In this document: in pieces, positions 33,191 to 42,200 of the stretch | How the letters are laid out: each line of letters begins with the position of its first letter | How positions within the stretch are numbered: the first letter of the stretch is position 1 | NCBI GenBank assembly: GCA_942159475.1 | Contig: OW804095.1 | Location: 153,859,017-153,923,016, forward strand | Length of the DNA stretch: 64,000 nucleotides | Origin: Sthenelais limicola | Lineage: Eukaryota > Annelida > Polychaeta > Phyllodocida > Sigalionidae | Direction: 5' to 3' | Made by a program: the position numbers and the translations under genes | Notes under the pieces: model-generated | Seen by the model: only the letters and a program-made list of their open reading frames with translations | Told to the model about the DNA's origin: nothing | Database searches by the model: none

Positions 33191-33325
33191 AATAGAATAG
33201 AATAGAATAGAAAATCTTTTATTTGTCTGATATAAGTTTACAATAAAGAGACAAATAGGTCTACATGCATATGTATCAAATAAGTCAATGCATTTCTTCC
33301 AGCTGTTACCTCGATTGGAATATGA
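33191..33325 (-). mobile_element. Non-LTR retrotransposon 3' fragment, reverse
   Basis: Begins with (AATAG)n and AAAATCTTTTATTTGTCTGA, then ACAATAAAGAGAC; in minus-strand sense this is an element end followed by a (CTATT)n tail. It closely parallels 35215-35345 and 63695-63790. It interrupts the minisatellite. Confidence 0.6.
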
Positions 33326-33745
33326 AGGGTGTTGTACAAGCTAAGGGAGGTGCCATGGGGCCTGTTGTACAAGCTAAGGGAGGTGCCATGGGGCCTGGTG
33401 TACAAGCTAAGGGAGGTGCTGTTGTACAAGCTAAGGGAGATGCTGTTGTATAAGCTAAGGGAGGTGCCATGGGGCCTGGTGTACAAGCTAAGGGAGGTGC
33501 TGTTGTATAAGCTAAGGGAGATGCTGTTGTACAAGCTAAGGGAGGTGCTGTTGTATAAGCTAAGGGAGATGCTGTTGTACAAGCTAAGGGAGGTGCTGTT
33601 GTATAAGCTAAGGGAGATGCTGTTGTATAAGCTAAAGGAGGTGCCATGGGGCCTGTTGTACAAGCTAAGGGAGGTGCCATGGGGCCTGTTGTACAAGCTA
33701 AGGGAGCTGCCATGGGGCCTGTTGTACAAGCTAAGGGAGGTGCTG
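33326..33745. repeat. 24/33-bp minisatellite, third block
   Basis: Same units as the previous two blocks, richer in the 33-bp CCATGGGGCCTGTTG form. Frames on both strands are repeat artefacts. Confidence 0.95.
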
Positions 33746-33820
33746 TGGGAGGGAATAAACCTGGATTGTGTGTATGGCCTTTTCCTATCATCAATTTCAT
33801 GCACAGGCTTTCCCTCTTAC

Positions 33821-34343
33821 AGGTGCAACAAGACCCACAAGTCCTGTTCTTATACAACAGGACCTTCCTCTCATAGGGCAACTCCACTAGAGAGAAAAAC
33901 GGCGCAGACAAATTTTGTTGTTGCCCACTAATTTGTTGCAACAAATATCCATACAGAAACAACTGTTTCCAGAGAATGTGGCAACACATCTGGCACTCCT
34001 CCGTTTGCGTTTTCATTGCAAACATGAAATAAACTGATGTTAGTGGGCAACAACAAAATATGTCGCCGCCATTTTTCCTCTAGTGGAGCCGCCCTATAAC
34101 AGCTCAGTAATGAGTCTGAAGTCCCGGGCCCACATCTCCATCAACACCTTCATGTCAAGTAACATTGATATGTTAACAATTCCTTCATACTTCATCCTTC
34201 CTTCATTAAAGATGTCCCTATGTATAGACACGGCTAGCTGCGTCCCATTGTCTGGCTGACAGGAGACCCACGTGTTGATGGGGCTAGGAAGCCCTGTTGT
34301 AGCTGGGGCAGTGCCCTCTCCCTCCTCCCACCGCCAGCACATG
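33821..34343 (-). pseudogene. Candidate host exon interrupted by a MITE
   Basis: Minus-strand sequence after a good acceptor (TGCCCTGCTCTGTGTACAG at the 34343 boundary, with a TGCTAAA branch-like motif upstream) translates into protein-like sequence: SCQPDNGTQLAVSIHRDIF, then MLLDMKVLMEMWARDFRLI. I do not recognise the family. The frame meets a TAG at 34094-34096 created where MITE G (33876-34094) joins. Beyond the MITE the same phase continues open for about 55 nt to a GTAAGA donor at 33819-33820. This suggests an internal exon of about 302 nt split by the MITE. The alternative is that the true exon ends elsewhere and the frame is chance. No partner exon was identified. Confidence 0.35.
33876..34094. 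mobile_element. 219-bp TIR element G with TA duplication
   Basis: The left end GGGCAACTCCACTAGAG and the reverse-complemented right end GGGCGGCTCCACTAGAG extend into inverted repeats of about 58 bp that include TTTTGTTGTTGCCCACTAA. TA flanks both sides (33874-33875 and 34095-34096), as in Tc1/mariner-type insertions. It lies inside a candidate coding exon. Confidence 0.85.
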
Positions 34344-34394
34344 CTGTACACAGAGCAGGGCACTTTGTATTTTATATTTTAGCAGTGAGTATTT

Positions 34395-34803
34395 GTGATG
34401 TGTTTCAGGAAAATGAGTCATAAGTCGCAAAATTGATATTTTTCAAAGTGTTTTTATCACAAGATCACATTATTGGAACGTTCTAATTCTTGGGGGGTTT
34501 ATCACTTATGGCTATATCAATCGATGTATCAAATATCAGGACAATCTATATGATATATCCTATTGTTTTAAAGGTCCTCATATGGACTACATTTAGTTAC
34601 TTTACTGTTTATTGACCCCAGAAATATTGGAAACCTTTTTTTTTTCAAAAACGAAAATATCAAACTAAAAATCTAGAAATACTTATTAGGTTATTAGACT
34701 GTTTACTATCATTGGAATCGGCTTGATCCCATCTTTTCAAATATAGTAGTATCTCAAAATCTATTTTTTGCGACTCATGACTCATTTTCCTGAAACACCT
34801 CAC
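34395..34803 (-). mobile_element. MITE B copy 8
   Basis: A full 409-bp family B element with ATTT on both sides (34391-34394 and 34804-34807). The right-hand ATTT is also the left-hand duplication of the next MITE B. Confidence 0.9.
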
Positions 34804-34807
34804 ATTT

Positions 34808-35208
34808 GTGATCCGTTTTAGGAAAATAAGTCGCAAAATATGGATTTTGAGATATCATCATATTTGAAAAGAGGAGATCAAGCCGATTCTAATGATAGTA
34901 AACATTAGGGTACATAACATGGATTTCTATATTTTAAGTTTGATATTTTTATTTTTGAAAAAAAAAGTTTGCATTGTTTCTGGATGGGTAATTACCAGTA
35001 ACGTAATAGAATATACTCCATACGAAGGCCATCAAAACGCAAGGATATATTTAATACAATGTCCCGAAATTTGTTACATGGATTCATATGACTACAAGGG
35101 ATGAACCTTCCAAAATTCAAAACATTTTGATAAAGAGATCCTGTGAAAAAATCACTTTGAAAAATATCAATTTTGCGACTTGTGACTCATTTTCCTGGAA
35201 CACATCAC
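34808..35208 (+). mobile_element. MITE B copy 9, abutting copy 8
   Basis: A full 401-bp family B element in the opposite orientation to copy 8, with ATTT on both sides (34804-34807 and 35209-35212). Only the shared ATTT separates the two elements. Confidence 0.9.
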
Positions 35209-35214
35209 ATTTCT

Positions 35215-35345
35215 CCCCTTGAATTGAATTGAATTGAAAAATACTTTATTTGTCCGACGTTGTACAATAATGAAAAATATAGACAAATCGGTAAACAAGT
35301 TTCTGGATAAGATCCACGTCTTCCAACTGTTACCTTTCTTTTGTT
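35215..35345 (-). mobile_element. Non-LTR retrotransposon 3' fragment, reverse
   Basis: Starts with (GAATT)n and AAAAATACTTTATTTGTCCG, then ACAATAATG and CTTCCAACTGTTACCT. It matches the layout of 33191-33325, including the final CAGCTGTTACCT-type block. In minus-strand sense it is a 5'-truncated element with an (AATTC)n tail. Confidence 0.6.
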
Positions 35346-35843
35346 TCACCCCTTGTATGCTGTCTCAATAGGGTTAATCTAAGATAAGGTAGTTTGTCAT
35401 TTCTTTGTGTTTTTTCTCATTGTCTCCTACTTGAAGTGACACTGGGACAGGCAAAAAAACCCGTAAGGGGACCTTAGAACCCCAGTATAAATAAAATCTT
35501 TAAAAAAAATAAATCCGAACACTAGTTTGACTAAGTTTCTACTTTGAACAGCAAAGTTTGACTACTTAAATGGCTTCGTGAAAAATGCCTGTTTATTACA
35601 TTGCTGTATGAACTGGAAGGAAGGTATACGTTTTGACACAATAAAGAGAATCAATAATAATTAACAGACCTATAACTATTCAGAAGAAGTGGAAGGAGAA
35701 AAGTGAAAGGCTACTGACGAAAACATGGTGAAAATCAGGAGGTATATCTGTTCAAAAGAAATAAAAACGTTTTCAAATCAAATCAAATCAGTTACTTATC
35801 GTTATTAAAACCACATATAAATCAGACGATCAGACACTGTTTC

Positions 35844-35886
35844 AATCCCTGAAGAAGGCACCATAACATCGCCGAAACGTTGGATT
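35844..35886 (+). ncRNA. Hammerhead-ribozyme-like core, possible Penelope-type remnant
   Basis: In order: AATCC, CTGAAGA, an extra A, GGC, an 11-nt loop, GCC, GAAA, CGTT, GGATT. AATCC and GGATT can pair as stem I, GGC and GCC as stem II, and CTGANGA plus GAAA match the conserved hammerhead core. Stem III would be only AC/GT without a loop, which would need dimerisation, and the extra A before stem II departs from the consensus G-C closing pair. Penelope-like retroelements are known to carry minimal hammerheads of this general form. An A-rich stretch follows at 35905-35935. Confidence 0.35.
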
Positions 35887-36114
35887 CAGAATAATGTACA
35901 ACATATAAAGAAATAAAATATCTTTCTCAAACCAATCTGGGCAGGCAAAAGGGTTTTTGGTGATATTACAACTTTAAACAAATTCTCAAAATTCTCTTCT
36001 TTATTTTTTTGTCAGTTCTTTTAGACACGTGTAAAGCCATCAGCAGAGTGAGGTTTTCCTATACTTCTCACAGACACCTTGATACGCGCGATACATATTC
36101 ACACAGGATCCGCA

Positions 36115-36183
36115 CAGAAAGGTGTTGGATTTGTTGGATATTTACTATGACATATTTTTATCCTGACAGTTTGGGGACAAAAC
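36115..36183 (+). repeat. J-family right end, copy 3
   Basis: Sixty-nine bases ending TTTGGGGACAAAAC are identical or nearly so to 38105-38173 and similar to the right ends of J1 and J2. The rest of this J element is not recognisable. Confidence 0.75.
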
Positions 36184-36391
36184 ACTAGCCGAACTATTTT
36201 CTATATCCACCCAAAAAATAGTACTTTAAGTACTAATTTAAGACAAAGTAGATCAAATTTGCAAAAAGTGAATCGACAACTTATGCTTATTTTTAACAAT
36301 AACACCCAGGAAACTACTTAGACTTAACATAAGGTTACCAAAATAGAGATTCACCACTTAGACTTAGTGGAAGGTTTTACAATGAGTACCT

Positions 36392-36510
36392 TCACTGTGC
36401 CTCCACAGGCAGAGGTCTGCGGCCACCCAGTTGCTTAGCAACGGCCCCTCTAACTGTGTCACCAATAGCTGTAAGTGCACCAGCACCAGACACAACGACC
36501 AACTTCCAAC
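36392..36510 (-). CDS. Candidate terminal exon of a small host gene
   Basis: Read on the minus strand, a strong acceptor (TCTCTGTGTGTCTTACTCTAAG, AG at 36511-36512) is followed by 119 nt ending in TGA at 36392-36394. The translation is protein-like and ends WKLVVVSGAGALTAIGDTVR then GAVAKQLGGRRPLPVEAQ, an alanine/glycine/valine-rich segment compatible with a short membrane helix and a basic tail. The exon begins in phase 1, which matches the donor of the candidate first exon at 37533-37593. I do not recognise the family. No AATAAA is seen in the first 150 nt downstream. Confidence 0.4.
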
Positions 36511-37532
36511 CTTAGAGTAAGACACACAGAGATAATTTTTATTTCGGGACGGAATGAAAACGGGACTCGTTTCAGGGATTTGGGGAAAGTTTGCCTGAAT
36601 TTCAACTATGTTCTAGATTAGTATATTTGTAATGTATAGCCGAGAGCATTAATGTAGAAATTACATATATTTTGTCTATTTAAGAGTTTAAAAGTCCAAT
36701 TTCGTAGGGTGCCTCACACACCCTACCACAACTGCCAGTCCCATGTCGGTTGGTCCCCGACGCCTCTTATCATAATTGGTTAAGTGATACCAGCTGGATG
36801 GGACAGGGTAGATATGTCACTATGTACCTCCTGCCTCCCTCCTACTTCACCATGCACTGAGGGCACCACCTTATGGTCAAGTTACTTCTCTCTCAGATTT
36901 GAATCCCCCAATGGAATCTCTGCCCCATTCTTCATCAACAAATATCACTTAATCTAAGGAATATATAGCGTTGGTATTCCACAGAAATGGTCTTACTTGT
37001 GCAGGTCATCGACAACTGCAAGCACATTTCTAAATGACATATAGTCAAATACTGATCTTAGCCACTTTAAAAGAAGGGAGAGAGTCTCGGGCTAGAGAGA
37101 GAGGGAGGCAAGGGTAGACAATTTCATTTGATACCTCAACATGTTTATTTAACTGCTCTAAATTCACCAAAATAATGTCTTAAATTATGTCTGAATACTT
37201 ATGCTCGTTACTCAAAAACTATTTAAGCCTTTTACACAATTTAAATTGTATTAAATACCGCAACATATATATTTGACTTTCCTAATGTTATATTGCGCAA
37301 TTATTGCGCAATTATTTGTACCTCTATTTCTCTATTTCCAATCGTTGGTAAAGTAGGCCTAGCTATAAAAATTCTATAGGATAAGCTATTCGCCTACAAC
37401 GAAATGTGTATTCATTTCCACACCTTCATACTTTGTTATAGCTAGGGATATATATAGCCATAGCTTATGACAAAAGCTACACTAGCTTTCCCAGGTGGGC
37501 GCTAATCCTACGGCGCTGCAATGTATATCTAC
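36511..37532 (-). other. Possible intron of the small minus-strand gene
   Basis: About 1 kb of AT-rich unique sequence between the two candidate exons. It includes a GAGAGAGAGGGAGG tract near 37097-37115. No other coding signal seen. Confidence 0.35.
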
Positions 37533-37593
37533 CAAACGTGAGGGTTGCCCAAAGTAAAGCCCAATTACGCTTATTTTGATGGTGTTCCGCCAT
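37533..37593 (-). CDS. Candidate first exon of a small host gene
   Basis: On the minus strand ATGGCGGAACACC (start at 37591-37593) opens a frame reading MAEHHQNKRNWALLWATLTF. It reaches a GTAGAT donor after 61 nt, which leaves phase 1, as the exon at 36392-36510 requires. The donor is weak. Without it, the frame would run on to about 37477. The ATGGCGG start context is typical of animal first exons. Joined to the second exon the product would be about 59 residues. Confidence 0.3.
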
Positions 37594-38608
37594 AGTTCTA
37601 CGCTTTTTCAGGACAGTGTTGTCTGCTACCCTTTCCAATGGTGGACGAATTACCAAGAAAGTAAATTTAAAAAGCAAATTCTTTTTTACATGACAGCTTC
37701 CTGTTCCAATTAAATAGATATTCAGTTTGCTTTCGAATAGCTGGAATATTATGTGAAAAAGACCCTAGAATGCATCATTTCACTCCTAGTTTTAATTTTT
37801 TTTCCAGGGGTTGGGGGGCATATTACTATGGCGCTCATGTCTCCCGTTTTCACCTACCCCAAAACGGGAGATCTCCTCTGTGAGTCTTACTCTAAGTTCC
37901 AACCTAAGTGAAGGCGTAGGAATACATTGAGGTACATTAGGGGGAAAAGGAATGAGAATAGCATCAGATGGTGGATTTGTTGATATCTCTGTCAGACAAA
38001 GAAAGTCGCAAATCCAAGAAAGTATCTCTTCTGATATTGAGGTATCCATAAGTCATGTTGGTTATGTGTCGGAATATCTTAGAAAAAGAAAAGGATATTT
38101 GAAAAAGAAAGGTGTTGGATTTGTTGGATATTTACTATGACATATTTTTATCCTGACAGTTTGGGGACAAAACAACGTCTAAATGAGAAATATGTAAACT
38201 ACATGAAGTTGCCACTGATATGTTGGGGCTAAAGAGTGTAACGTGCAACCAGCTGATGTACTGTAGGCCGATACTGAAGTGATTATTAGAGTGAGTGAGA
38301 TTGGTTGCTTTACGCCCTTATCAACACTTTGAAGTGTTATATCAAGGGCGGGAGAGCTGAGAGGGAGGCAGTTTATGATCATACCCAGGAAATAGAGATA
38401 GAGAAGAAGGAAGAGAGAGACAGAGAAAAGAGATTACCCAGGACCAGAAGTGATTATTATTGTAAATAAAGTGATTAAATTGCCCATTAGCAGTAAGCCA
38501 CTTCCAGTCATGGAGAGGTATTGTTTACTGCTTTAACACTGAGAACTAGAGAAGGCTTGAAAACCTCCCATGATGCTGGAGAAATGACTTCTCACATGAT
38601 TAATAAAA
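37594..38608. other. Spacer with a J-family fragment
   Basis: 37910-38173 is a diverged J-family right part (AGGAATACATTGAGGTACAT..., GGATATTTGAAAAAG, TTTGGGGACAAAAC). The frame at 37792-38049 (minus) falls in this repeat and I do not call it a gene. Confidence 0.6.
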
Positions 38609-38843
38609 GGGTCAGATTTTCAGAAAATGTACAATTCAACTAAACCAATCCTCTCAAAAAACCAAAATTTTAGACGTAAATAAAGTTCAATATACAGTTC
38701 AACCAAACCAAACAGATTGCTCGAAATAATGCAGTGCCAAATGTTCTTGAATTTACCTAGTATTGAGCAAATTGCAGCTCAATTTAGCAGAGATAACTGA
38801 ATGTGTACAGCTGCCAATTCTACATTTTCTGAAAATCTGACCC
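38609..38843 (-). mobile_element. MITE A copy 10
   Basis: A full-length family A element with AAAA on both sides (38605-38608 and 38844-38847). Confidence 0.9.
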
Positions 38844-39236
38844 AAAACCGTTTAAATACAAAATACAAAAAAATAGCCTTGCATGTTCTATTTGTTAGCA
38901 AGTGCCTTTACCCAAACCCATCAAATGCCCATCCAGCGCATCTGGTATCCAATGTCTTCACCCTGCCTCCCCCGCCCCCCACTCCCCAGCCCCCCTCCCC
39001 CCTCCCCCCACTCCTGGGCCGCCATTGGGGTGTACATCTCCTCCCCGCCATCAGCGCCCACCGCTATCCGGGCCCGTCAGCCCGGGCCCGCCAGTCCACA
39101 CCCCTGAGAAGTCATTACTTCTCCGCTTGTCACTTCATAAATGTATAATCACGTTAGGGGTGCTGTCGTCTGCAACACCGTGGGCACCCTGTCAGTGCGC
39201 AGGCACGCCGGTCACATGGGTCAGTATGGCGCCAAA
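38844..39236. other. GC-rich spacer before the 41-bp array
   Basis: 38940-39110 is C-rich and CpG-containing, unlike its surroundings. Overlapping proline-rich frames (38883-39333) look compositional. It could be a small CpG island but no transcript signal is visible. Confidence 0.4.
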
Positions 39237-42200
39237 ATGGAGCTTTGGTGTAAGAGTGCAAGGTGTACAATGTGCATATAGAACTTTGGTAGAAGAGTGC
39301 AAGGTGTGCTATGTACATATAGAGCTTTGGTAGAAGAGTGCAAGGTGTGCTATGTACATATATAGAGCTTTGGTAGAAGAGTGCAAGGTGTGCTATGTAC
39401 ATATAGAGCTTTGGTGTAAGAGTGCAAGGTGTGCTATGTACATATAGAGCTTTGGTAGAAGAGTGCAAGGTGTGCTATGTACATATAGAGCTTTGGTGTA
39501 AGAGTGCAAGGTGTGCTATGTACATATATAGAGCTTTGGTAGAAGAGTGCAAGGTTTGCTATGTACATATAGAGCTTTGGTGTAAGAGTGCAAGGTGTGC
39601 TATGTACATATAGAGCTTTGGTAGAAGAGTGCAAGGTGTGCTATGTACATATAGAGCTTTGGTGTAAGAGTGCAAGGTGTGCTATGTACATATAGAGCTT
39701 TGGTGTAAGAGTGCAAGGTGTGCTATGTACATATATAGAGCTTTGGTGTAAGAGTGCAAGGTGTGCTATGTGCATATAGAGCTTTGGTAGAAGAGTGCAA
39801 GGTGTGCTATGTACATATAGAGCTTTGGTAGAAGAGTGCAAGGTGTGCTATGTACATATAGAGCTTTGGTAGAAGAGTGCAAGGTGTGCTATGTACATAT
39901 AGAGCTTTTGTGTAAGAGTGCAAGGTGTGCTATGTACATATAGAGCTTTGGTGTAAGAGTGCAAGGTGTGCTATGCACATATAGAGCTTTGGTGTAAGAG
40001 TGCAAGGTGTGCTATGCACATATATAGAGCTTTGGTAGAAGAGTGCAAGGTGTGCTATGTACATATAGAGCTTTGGTAGAAGAGTGCAAGGTGTGCTATG
40101 TACATATAGAGCTTTGGTAGAAGAGGGCAAGGTGTGCTATGTACATATAGAGCTTTGGTAGAAGAGTGCAAGGTGTGCTATGTACATATAGAGCTTTGGT
40201 GTAAGGGTGCAAGGTGTGCTATGTACATATAGAGCTTTGGTAGAAGAGTGCAAGGTGTGCAATGTACATATAGAGCTTTGGTGTAAGAGTGCAAGGTGTG
40301 CTATGTACATATATAGAGCTTTGGTGTAAGAGTGCAAGGTGTGCTATGTACATATAGAGCTTTGGTGTAAGAGTGCAAGGTGTGCTATGTACATATAGAG
40401 CTTTGGTAGAAGAGTGCAAGGTGTGCTACGTACATATAGAGCTTTGGTAGAAGAGTGCAAGGTGTGCTACGTACATATAGAGCTTTGGTAGAAGAGTGCA
40501 AGGTGTGCTATGTACATATAGAGCTTTGGTGTAAGAGTGCAAGGTGTGCTATGTACATATAGAGCTTTGGTGTAAGAGTGCAAGGTGTGCTATGTACATA
40601 TAGAGCTTTGGTGTAAGAGTGCAAGGTGTGCTATGTACATATAGAGCTTTGGTGTAAGAGTGCAAGGTGTGCTATGTACATATAGAGCTTTTGTGTAAGA
40701 GTGCAAGGTGTGCTATGTACATATAGAGCTTTGGTAGAAGAGTGCAAGGTGTGCTATGTACATATAGAGCTTTGGTAGAAGAGTGCAAAGTGTGCTATGT
40801 ACATATAGAGCTTTGGTGTAAGAGTGCAAGGTGTGCTATGTACATATAGAGCTTTGGTAGAAGAGTGCAAGGTGTGCTATGTACATATAGAGCTTTGGTA
40901 GAAGAGTGCAAGGTGTGCTATGTACATATATAGAGCTTTGGTGTAAGAGTGCAAGGTGTGCTATGTACATATAGAGCTTTGGTGTAAGAGTGCAAGGTGT
41001 GCTATGTACATATAGAGCTTTGGTAGAAGAGTGCAAGGTGTGCTATGTACATATAGAGCTTTGGTAGAAGAGTGCAAGGTGTGCTATGTACATATAGAGC
41101 TCTGGTAGAAGAGTGGAAGGTGTGCTATGTGCATATAGAGCTTTGGTAGAAGAGTGCAAGGTGTGCTATGTACATATAGAGCTTTGGTAGAAGAGTGCAA
41201 GGTGTGCTATGTACATATAGAGCTCTGGTAGAAGAGTGGAAGGTGTGCTATGTACATATAGAGCTTTGGTGTAAGAGTGCAAGGTGTGCTATGTACATAT
41301 ATAGAGCTTTGGTGTAAGAGTGCAAGGTGTGCTATGTACATATAGAGCTTTGGTGTAAGAGTGCAAGGTGTGCTATGTGCATATAGAGCTTTGGTGTAAG
41401 AGTGCAAGGTGTGCTATGTACATATAGAGCTTTGGTGTAAGAGTGCAAGGTGTGCTATGTACATATAGAGCTTTGGTGTAAGAGTGCAAGGTGTGCTATG
41501 TACATATAGAGCTTTTGTGTAAGAGTGCAAGGTGTGCTATGTACATATAGAGCTTTGGTAGAAGAGTGCAAGGTGTGCTATGTACATATAGAGCTTTGGT
41601 AGAAGAGTGCAAAGTGTGCTATGTACATATAGAGCTTTGGTGTAAGAGTGCAAGGTGTGCTATGTACATATAGAGCTTTATTAGAAGAGTGCAAGGTGTG
41701 CTATGTACATATAGAGCTTTGGTAGAAGAGGGCAAGGTGTGCTATGTACATATATAGAGCTTTGGTGTAAGAGTGCAAGGTGTGCTATGTACATATAGAG
41801 CTTTTGTGTAAGAGTGCAAGGTGTGCTATGTACATATAGAGCTTTGGTAGAAGAGTGCAAGGTGTGCTATGTACATATAGAGCTTTGGTGTAAGAGTGCA
41901 AGGTGTGCTATGTACATATAGAGCTTTGGTGTAAGAGTGTAAGGTGTGCTATGTACATATAGAGCTTTGGTAGAAGAGTGCAAGGTGTGCTATGTACATA
42001 TATAGAGCTTTGGTGTAAGAGTGCAAGGTGTGCTATGTACATATAGAGCTTTGGTAGAAGAGTGCAAAGTGTGCTATGTACATATAGAGCTTTGGTGTAA
42101 GAGTGCAAGGTGTGCTATGTACATATAGAGCTTTGGTAGAAGAGTGCAAGGTGTGCTATGTACATATAGAGCTTTGGTAGAAGAGTGCAAGGTGTGCTAT

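Larger units (their letters stand above)
35346..36391. other. Spacer containing a ribozyme-like motif and a J-family end
   Basis: It includes (AAATC)n at about 35772-35790, the hammerhead-like motif at 35844-35886, and a J-family right end at about 36115-36183. No coding sequence recognised. Confidence 0.5.

Noticed and set aside
31402..33205. Open frames of 559 and 567 codons on opposite strands
   Set aside because: They lie entirely within a 24/33-bp minisatellite; the units are multiples of three without stops, so the frames are artefacts.
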